Of a stretch of 64,000 nucleotides of DNA, positions 56,674 through 64,000 are shown in pieces. Positions within the stretch are counted from its first letter, which is position 1; each line of letters begins with the position of its first letter. Origin of the DNA: Owenia fusiformis (Eukaryota; Annelida; Polychaeta; Sabellida; Oweniidae); assembly GCA_903813345.2 (NCBI GenBank), contig CAIIXF020000003.1, positions 7,339,815 through 7,403,814 of the forward strand, written 5' to 3'. The notes under the pieces are model-generated. The model had not been told where the DNA came from and did no database searches. It was given only the letters and a program-made list of their open reading frames with translations. A program made the position numbers and the translations under genes.

Positions 56674-57151
56674 TATTGAACAACTTAACATTTAACGTCA
56701 TTTCAAATATTCTCGATTTTTGCCACTCGAAGTCTATCCAGATGTATTCGTTGCCATTTCGATAATGGCTGATTTCTGTTATTCATGTTAGTTATTTGGT
56801 ATGTAGATGTAACAGTGCATCGGACTAGTAAAAGGTGTTAGTCTGGGTCACGTTTCTTCCAAATCGGACCTTTAACGCCATTGTGTCTTTTTGCCAACAC
56901 GAGGGGAAAGTACCCGCCTATATACAACCTACCGCCGAGCAAAGACCGAATATATCTGAAAATGTAGGGGATAAGTTAATAAACTCCTGTTTATATATTG
57001 AATTTCTCAATATGAGAAATAGATAAAACACAGAATTGTTTGTAACCGATATAGTTGTTGTTCAATGCACTCATGTTTGCAGACTAATGAGTACTTTGTG
57101 CAATATTTACTATCAACATAATATTATATAATAACAAGTAAACTATATACT
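56674..57151. other. Intergenic spacer, nothing recognised
   Basis: Short AT-rich spacer between two transposons. Confidence 0.4.
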
Positions 57152-60063
57152 CATAGCCGTAGGGACCGGGGGTTCGATGGGTTCGGACGAACCCCCGGTC
57201 GGGATTCCCCCCAAAAATATTTGTGGAAAATTCATTGCAATAACCAATAACATATATTCAATTTATATGACTAGTAGATAAAAATAGTAAATTTACACTT
57301 CTCTCCAAAAGATTGGCAACCTCAGGCACGGGGTGGGATTGTTTAATTTTGGGAAGACCCCGGAGCATTATGACATTATGCAAAGAAAAAATATCAATAA
57401 AAAGCTGCTCCATCTACAGTGAAATAAACAAATTGTCTTAATACTGATGAAAACACATTTTCTTTCAAATTTGTGCCCCTCCGTTTTGTTTTATTTCAAA
57501 CAAAAAAATTCTTGCTAAGTCCCCGGGTCTGACAAGTCCTCAAAAGCAAATATTAAATAATAGAAACATTTTGAAATGAGTTATTATTAAAAGCATATGT
57601 ATCATTTATAAACACAAGTATTTGATCGAATGGGTATTTATTATCCATCACTTTTTAAGGAAAAATAAATCGATTGCGAAAAAATCAGTTTTGCTTTTTC
57701 AGATGCACTTTCATCTCGGAGATCATTTTAAGATTAAAATGCTGCTGTTTCAGTGTATTAAGTATTTACTCTATTTTCAAGAATATCAAACTTTAGTGGA
57801 TCGCGTTTATGACATTAATTATAATATGTTTAGCAAATAAATGGATTAAGGGAGGCAATTAGGTGAGTATGTCTGTGTTACTAGATACAAGTGTAAAAGG
57901 TACACACATTACGTGCAGTGGAAAGTTCTGTCCAATAAAAAGGTCAGATGCAGTCATCTTTTGCTGAGGAAAGCAAAGGCGTAAGGAGGATTATATCAAA
58001 TAAGTCTAGATTTATTATTTCAAATGAGTATTACATTCTCACAGTTATATGGTGTTTAAACTGCTTCTTTATTCGGTACATTAAATATTCCATGAATACC
58101 AAATAAAACAAACAATTTACCAAACCTTTACCAAATCTATCGAATGTTTTTTATTTTATCGAATGTAATAATCTATACAATTTATATTCGCTAAATAGTT
58201 TCACTTGTTCTTTGTGTTGGCATTCACATTTGATATTTATACACAGTGTACATGTATTTGTGTGATGCAGCGAATCTGTTTGTTTTCCTTAACGCACGTA
58301 TAATTCAATTAATTATTTGTACATTCGGTATATAAATTATTTATATTCGGTAAATACCGAATGCCACATTCGATAAATTTCATTATTTTTCGATACTTTA
58401 CGAGACTTTCAGTCACGTGATATATTTGAACGATGTAGAATAGCTGCGCGGCCATTTTGCAAATCTCGAGGTCACGTGACAAAATATCGAAAGTTATCGA
58501 ATATTACTTTATTGCATTCGGTAAATAGCAAATTAGCTTTCGGTAAAATGCATTAACTATGTCATAGAAAAATAATCCATTCGGTAAATATAGGCAAACT
58601 TATTTTGGTAGGGTTCAAATAGAAATTCAATAGTGTGCATATAATGTGTTACTCTTAAGAAATACCTTAACAATTTACGCAAAAAAACATATAATTTAGC
58701 GAATGAAATATGTAATTTAATGAACATGGTATTAAGTTATTGGCTATTTTGAAAACTTAATTTGCTGTAACAAACATATAAACGTTTTTACCGAATGGAA
58801 AATGATTTAGCGAATATTAATATTTCATATATCGAATATATTTGAATTTAATGAATAAAGATGCAAAAATAATGCCATACAGTTAAGGGAAAAAGTTCAT
58901 AATAAAAAATATTAAAAAATCACATGGTGTACCAATATGCATTGCTTCCTGATAATCACTTTTTATTTTCTAAAAAACTGATCCACTGATAATCACCAGC
59001 GGATTAAAAAATTCAACAAAAGAGGTAAAAAAATGGGAAAATTTGGAGGCATTGGAAGTGAAATCAAATTACATTTTAATCAATATTATAAGTATTTTCC
59101 CCGCAGGTTATGTAAATAAAAATTCAAATATAAAGAGGAGGCAGGGAGCTTAGGTTGCCAAACTTTTGGAGGGAGTGTACTTGCCAGAAAGACAGAGGAT
59201 TGGCCTACCACAAGTTTCAAATCGTGTGTCTAAAAAGATTTGGCAGCATTCTTGAATAAAATAATAAAACGTTAATTTCTCAAAAACAAATCAAAGTCTA
59301 TAATGATTCACAAGTTCATCTAAAATGTTTTCATTTCTCAAAACATTCATGATTCTCGTCATTAATGATAAAAACAGCGGAACGGTGATAGAATGTTTCA
59401 TTCCATATGTAATACAATACTATTTGTCATCTGTCACTTCTATCGTCAGTACCAATTGAGAGTATTCGTGCAGCCATTACGACTTTTATTGTGCGCCATG
59501 ATTTAAATAAGTATTACATTCTTCAAAAATATTTGCTATGGATATACTAGTTTTCAGTAAATAACTGTAAGTTCATGAGGTCTTACAAAATGAAATATAA
59601 ATAAAATTCTTTTGATTTGGATTCTTTTCAAAAATCATCTAAAAGTGTGGGAAAATAGCATGTGTCTGAATATCTTTGAATGAACTCTAAAGCATGAATT
59701 GGGAATGACGATTTATCAATGGTAGCTCGTCAAAAACATGTTCCTTAGAGATATGTTATAATTTCCCCTTAACAAAAGTTGGCTCAATGTATGCTAACCC
59801 TTGATTTGGATTCCATTGAACAATTAAACAAGTGCAGTAAAATTTAAATGTATGATTTTGCTACCAGATTTCAATATCTTTTCAGTAAAAGATTCACCAA
59901 AAACTATTTCAACATAAATTGTTGCCAAACTTTTGGAGGGGTGTACATTGTATGTATGACAAATACAAAAAATGCTTTTTTGTGAGGTACACCGATGAAG
60001 GGGAAGATTTGTGGATACATAGAAAATCGAACCCCTGGTCACCATTTGCTGGCTACGCCACTG
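57152..60063. mobile_element. 2.9-kb CA..TG element with 5-bp target duplication
   Basis: The left end catagccgtaggg..gggggttcg and the right end cgaacccctggtc..ggctacgccactg are imperfect inverses. They are flanked by atact at 57147-57151 and 60064-60068. Inside, ttgccaaacttttggaggg occurs at 59157 and 59922 and inverted near 57302, so another inverted-repeat element may be nested. No coding sequence supported. Confidence 0.75.
58130..58870. repeat. Dispersed TTCGGTAAAT / TTTAGCGAAT words
   Basis: Short words ttcggtaaat, atttaccgaat, attcgctaaat, tatcgaat and tttagcgaat recur more than a dozen times in both orientations. The middle is a pair of cacgtga palindromes (58412-58422, 58470-58482) flanking a short GC-richer core. 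Confidence 0.6.
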
Positions 60064-61058
60064 ATACTTTACTTGTAACAATAACAACTAAATCCTATCT
60101 TGATTTGATGCCCATATCACTAGATTGGAAGAATGTTTTGCTGACCTACTTTATGGAAACAAATATATAAAACGGTTTATGAATCTTATGATAGCAAAAT
60201 GCTGAGACCATTTTTCTTGTCTATAAGTATACATACAGTGTCAAAGAAAATGTGAAAGTATAGTGCTATTACTGCATGAGAATTTTAAGAAATTTCCAAT
60301 CATTTTCGTCATCTTATTGGGGGGGGGGGGGGTAATATGATAAAACAAAACTACATGTATAATATATGCACTATCTATACCTGGACCTTCAGAAGCTAAA
60401 ATGAAACTTTTAATTAAAAAAAAAATTTCCAATCATTTTTTAAATCTTATTTTCAATAATATGACAAAACAAGACTTTATGCACCATTAAAATGTATTTC
60501 CTCACTAAATACCACTTCTAAAATGGATTTTACACAATTTCAAAGCTCGAGCCAAACACCAAAGGAAGTCATATAAAGAAACATACTTTAAAATCATTTT
60601 TATCTATTTTTTTATAAATAACCCCCTTCCCGCTTGGTAGGGGTGGAGGTCAGAGGCTAAAGAATCCGTTAAGACCACTCCGAATCATCTGCACCATCAT
60701 TTTTCACTCAGATCAAGTGTTTTACAACTGTGCCGAGTTTTTTGCTTTCCTAAAAAAAGTTTAACTATAAAGGGATTATTCCTGGACATCTGACTCCGCT
60801 AAATGACTTTTTAATCCTATTGTGACTTGTCACCTGATGAGTTCATACATAGACCCAGGGTGATAGAAATGATTTTCAAATAAAGATGACAGTGCAATCA
60901 ATCTGGTTTACCTAATATAATGGAATTCTACCATTGCTGCCATCTTTAGATTGGTCTTAAGTATATGGATGTGCAAGCGCACTACTTAAAGCGCACTACT
61001 TTCTACGCTCGGCGCTCTATGTTTACAGCCTCACTTTATGTTTGGGTTATTGTGGTTG
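60064..61058. other. Downstream flank of the P450 paralog
   Basis: AT-rich, with a G-run at 60319-60332. No gene recognised. Confidence 0.4.
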
Positions 61059-63646
61059 TTAGCCATTCCTGTTCAATGGTTCTACTTTTACATAGAATGG
61101 CTTCGTTTGAAAGGTGATAGCATTCGTGAAGGTCTTCAGGTCACATGACGGAATATTATCCTTGTCAACAGGGACGAATCTAAACTTGTGCATCATATTT
61201 GTGACAAATAGAAAAATTCTGTCCAATGCTATTTTGTCGCCAGGGCATGATCTTTTCCCAATTCCAAATGGAAATAATCTGCAATTTAAATGAGGGTCGA
61301 TAATGATATGATATTGCAGGGTGCCCCGAGAGTCCCCGAAAGCCTCTCCCCTAAGCAGACATCATATACCAATGTGATCATAGTATGTGTCATATATCAG
61401 TTTAACGCTTATACAAAGTATCATGGTTCATAGTATGCCAAATATCATGGTTCAACTCACAAATCTTAATTTTCAAAATGAAATCTACGATTTCTGTTTT
61501 TTTTTTTCTTGCAAAAAATGTGGTAATAACTCACGATTTGACATCTGCTAGCTTGTAAGCCTTGCCATCACCGTCCAGAAATCTTTCTGGCTTGAAAGTA
61601 AGGGGGTCGGAGAAGTAACGGGGGTCATGCTGGGCTCCCCATACATTCGTCCAAATCTGTTATTTTGAATTTTACAGAAAATTGGTTATTTGAAACCTAT
61701 TTTTAAGATGTGACTTCACTAAATATGTATACAAGTTGAAATATTATATGTAGAAAGGAAAAACCTATAACATTACAAAATTGCTCAAACAAGACATCAA
61801 ACCCGACATCTCTTTCCTCCACCACATATACAACATGATCAAAGACATGAAAAAGCAGCTATTCCTTGACGAGCGTCTGTCTGATTTCTTAATATTTTCC
61901 CTAGTATCCATTTCAGCCAAATGTATGCATCATTTCTGCCTTGATTGACAAGCCAGGTTAATATACATGCATGAGTATAAGATATTAACATGATAATTAC
62001 ACAAATTATTGCCACACAAAACATGATATATGCAAATGAATACCCGTGTATCTTTAGGTAATTTTTATTGCCCGAGACTTGTATCACATGTGGTCTTATG
62101 GGCAATGCACAATGGAGCCGGGGACATAAATCGAAAGTTCTCCAATATTACTGCCTCTGTGAATGGCAGTTTTTCACGGTCAGCGAGAGTTGGAGATTTG
62201 TCTGCAGGGATTACAGCTTGTATCTCCGCAATAAGTCTCTCTTGGACATCCGGGTAGTTAAGCATAAGCAGGATGAAACAGTCAAGGTGTGATTTGGTTG
62301 TCACAGTACCTGGAACAGCGTTAACATCACAGGGATTTTAAAATGACTCTAATAATTCACGTTAATATAAATCCAAGTCATTACATCATGGAGGCTACAT
62401 TCGCATTACCCTACTCCGATACTGTAGCCTATATTTCCTTAAAAGGGATACAGGCTACAGTGAAGTTGCAAATGGAGGACGTTTGTTTATTTCCATACTT
62501 TCAAAGGTATACATTCCATGTGTTCTACTATACATTGTATAGATTCATCGCGCAATTTACATTGTATTATTACTAGAAAAGCCATATAAACAAGGATAGA
62601 GAATATCCGCTCCATTTGCATTTTCACTGTAGCTTGTATCTCCCTTTAAACGTGGTCACGTGGTAGGGTAGTGTAATGAAGTGGACGTGGGATAACATTG
62701 AAATATTGTCCCTGTCCAAACCATACTTTTGAGCTATATGATTGCCCATATGTGTTAACCAATATAAACTAAAACTGGGAGACGAGAAAGGCAAAATAAC
62801 ATGGGTAGTCACGATATATTATATTCACACGTAGCTTAATAGGGCTTAATGAGGAACTGACATGCTTTTAAACTAAACATCTAGGAGAGTTTCACCTGCT
62901 AGGTTGGTTTCAAATAATGCACCATTGACATTGTCCATATCTATGAGTCCACCATCATAAGCTGTCAGTAGTGTGCCTAGTACAGTTGTTATGCGTTTGG
63001 TATCCTTCGAGTTTGATTCGGACTGGAACACATATAAATACATCACGTGACATCAGTGTCATTTGATCTTGGTATTTTAGGTTATACATTCGCAACATGT
63101 TATCATACTCATATGAGCATCTACGATTGTCTACAAGTTATCTTGGCGGCCGGGATTCAGAGTTGCCGCCACTTTCACTGCCTTGGAATGATTCAAACAT
63201 GGTCGCGCCACTTTTCTCGAAAAGTACTAATTTCATTCCTCTTTGCCAAGCCTACGTGTGTCATTATCAATTAAAATTGTACATGTCGCCAAGTGAACAA
63301 TAATGTCTTGAAATTTTTGGGAAATATTTAGTTAAATTTCGAAATGGCCATCGGTTTAATTGTCAAAACTATATGTTTTTACCCGTTTTGGTCATAAGCT
63401 AGAATTTTTTTATCTTTGTTTTTATAAATTATATGGTACCTTGGATCTAAATCTATCAATCCATGACTTAAAGATGTCACTACCAACTTTGTTCATTTCC
63501 ATCAAACCTCTGTAAGACCTCGTGCCAAAGTGACGCAGCCATGGGAAGATGTCCAACTCCTGACCACTCCCTTGTGCCATGTGTTCCATTCCACGCTGCA
63601 TCTTCTCTACAGCGACGAAATCATCCTCTATGAAGTCCACAAGTAT
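61059..63646 (-). pseudogene. Tandem P450 paralog with one in-frame stop, 5' exon outside window
   Basis: Exons in transcript order: 63646-63440, 63022-62896, 62309-62044, 61656-61535 and 61278-61059. These match exons 2-6 of the complete gene. The last three have identical lengths. Exon 2 lacks three codons and exon 3 one codon, all in frame. Protein identity is high (for example DVQERLIAEIQAVIPADKSP). The I-helix reads AGTVTT, again without the acid. The heme loop is FPFGIGKRSC. In exon 4 a TAA at 62067-62065 replaces the Tyr codon of the intact copy, before PERF and the heme loop, so no functional protein is expected from this sequence. All splice sites remain good. Either a very young pseudogene, a null allele or a base error. 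Exon 1 should lie past 64000. Confidence 0.85.
61317..61500. mobile_element. Single arm of a CAGGGTG-type element in intron 5 of the paralog
   Basis: cagggtgccccgagagtccc is followed by gcagacatcatataccaatg and atcatggttcaactcacaaa. It matches the inverse of the right arm of 24625-25195. No second arm seen. Confidence 0.6.
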
Positions 63647-64000
63647 CTGTCATTTACAATAAAAATAAGTATTTTAAGAACTGAGCTAAAGGCATAGAGC
63701 ATTTGTTTTTATCAGTCTTTAATTGTTGTTAGCCCTATCCCGGGCTGTCTATTTTTTAAAAATCCACAAAGTGCATACTTTTATTCCGAAAAAACTAAAG
63801 GTTTTCAAAAAATGCATTATTTTTCTATTTTTATGGTTATCACTTTTGTTATTTTGAAGAATTGAAACATTTTTCCCATTTTCACACTTTGAATCCTTAA
63901 TAGCTTCATTCATATCAAATTGCGGGTCTTTTGGAGATAATGTATTTGAGACTCAGATCATAAGAAAAGAATTGGCATGCCAATTGTACATATTGCGTGC
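63647..64000. other. Intron 1 of the P450 paralog, runs off the window
   Basis: No exon is visible here; the first coding exon must lie further right. Confidence 0.6.

Noticed and set aside
1-64000. Endogenous retrovirus, LTR element or Polinton
   Set aside because: No long direct terminal repeats, capsid, integrase or protein-primed polymerase signals were recognised; the only retroelement seen is the truncated LINE at 12908-13850.

Overview
The window is eukaryotic nuclear DNA, AT-rich and intron-rich. The bilaterian gene content, long introns loaded with DNA-transposon relics and frequent acatgta-type words suggest a marine invertebrate (echinoderm, hemichordate or lophotrochozoan). The sequence alone does not settle the phylum. 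Gene models were built by hand from splice sites, reading phase and remembered family sequences; nothing was searched.

Layout. (1) 290-444 (-): one good exon of an unidentified gene, divergent from (2) PRMT5, 667-9314 (+), 15 coding exons giving a 635-residue arginine methyltransferase. (3) VAT1-like quinone reductase family gene, 37359-11242 (-), 8 exons, 404 residues, convergent with PRMT5. Its introns hold a 5'-truncated LINE, a cluster of about 15 tRNA-Arg(TCG) sequences of which three are intact, and many inverted-repeat transposons. (4) 37360-44007: intergenic, filled with MITE-type elements. (5) A cytochrome P450 of the CYP2-like clan, 53024-44008 (-), 6 exons, 497 residues. (6) 53025-61058: intergenic, dominated by two large inverted-repeat elements. 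(7) A tandem paralog of the P450, 63646-61059 (-), with the same exon structure. Its first exon lies beyond the window and it has one in-frame stop, so it is probably a pseudogene.

Main theme of the hunt: tandem amplification repeatedly touches the edges of coding exons. PRMT5 exon 12 is preceded by 15 extra copies of its own acceptor and first part, 16 starts spaced exactly 107 bp apart. The end of the PRMT5 reading frame is echoed by degenerate repeats in its 3' UTR. The stop-codon end of the P450 last exon is repeated about five times at 111-116 bp, whereas the paralog has one copy. The P450s also look biochemically odd: the acidic residue of the I-helix motif is replaced (AGTLTT; AGTVTT in the paralog), and the C-helix Trp is Leu in the complete copy.

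The remaining DNA is a museum of non-autonomous DNA transposons with readable ends. There are TA-flanked CAGGGTG-type elements, CA...TG elements with 5-bp target duplications, a CCGG-flanked MITE inserted twice in series, a 9-bp-duplication MITE, a 7-bp-duplication element full of short degenerate repeats, and a 26-bp satellite abutting the VAT1 exon 1 donor. I saw no retrovirus, LTR element, Polinton or toxin gene.
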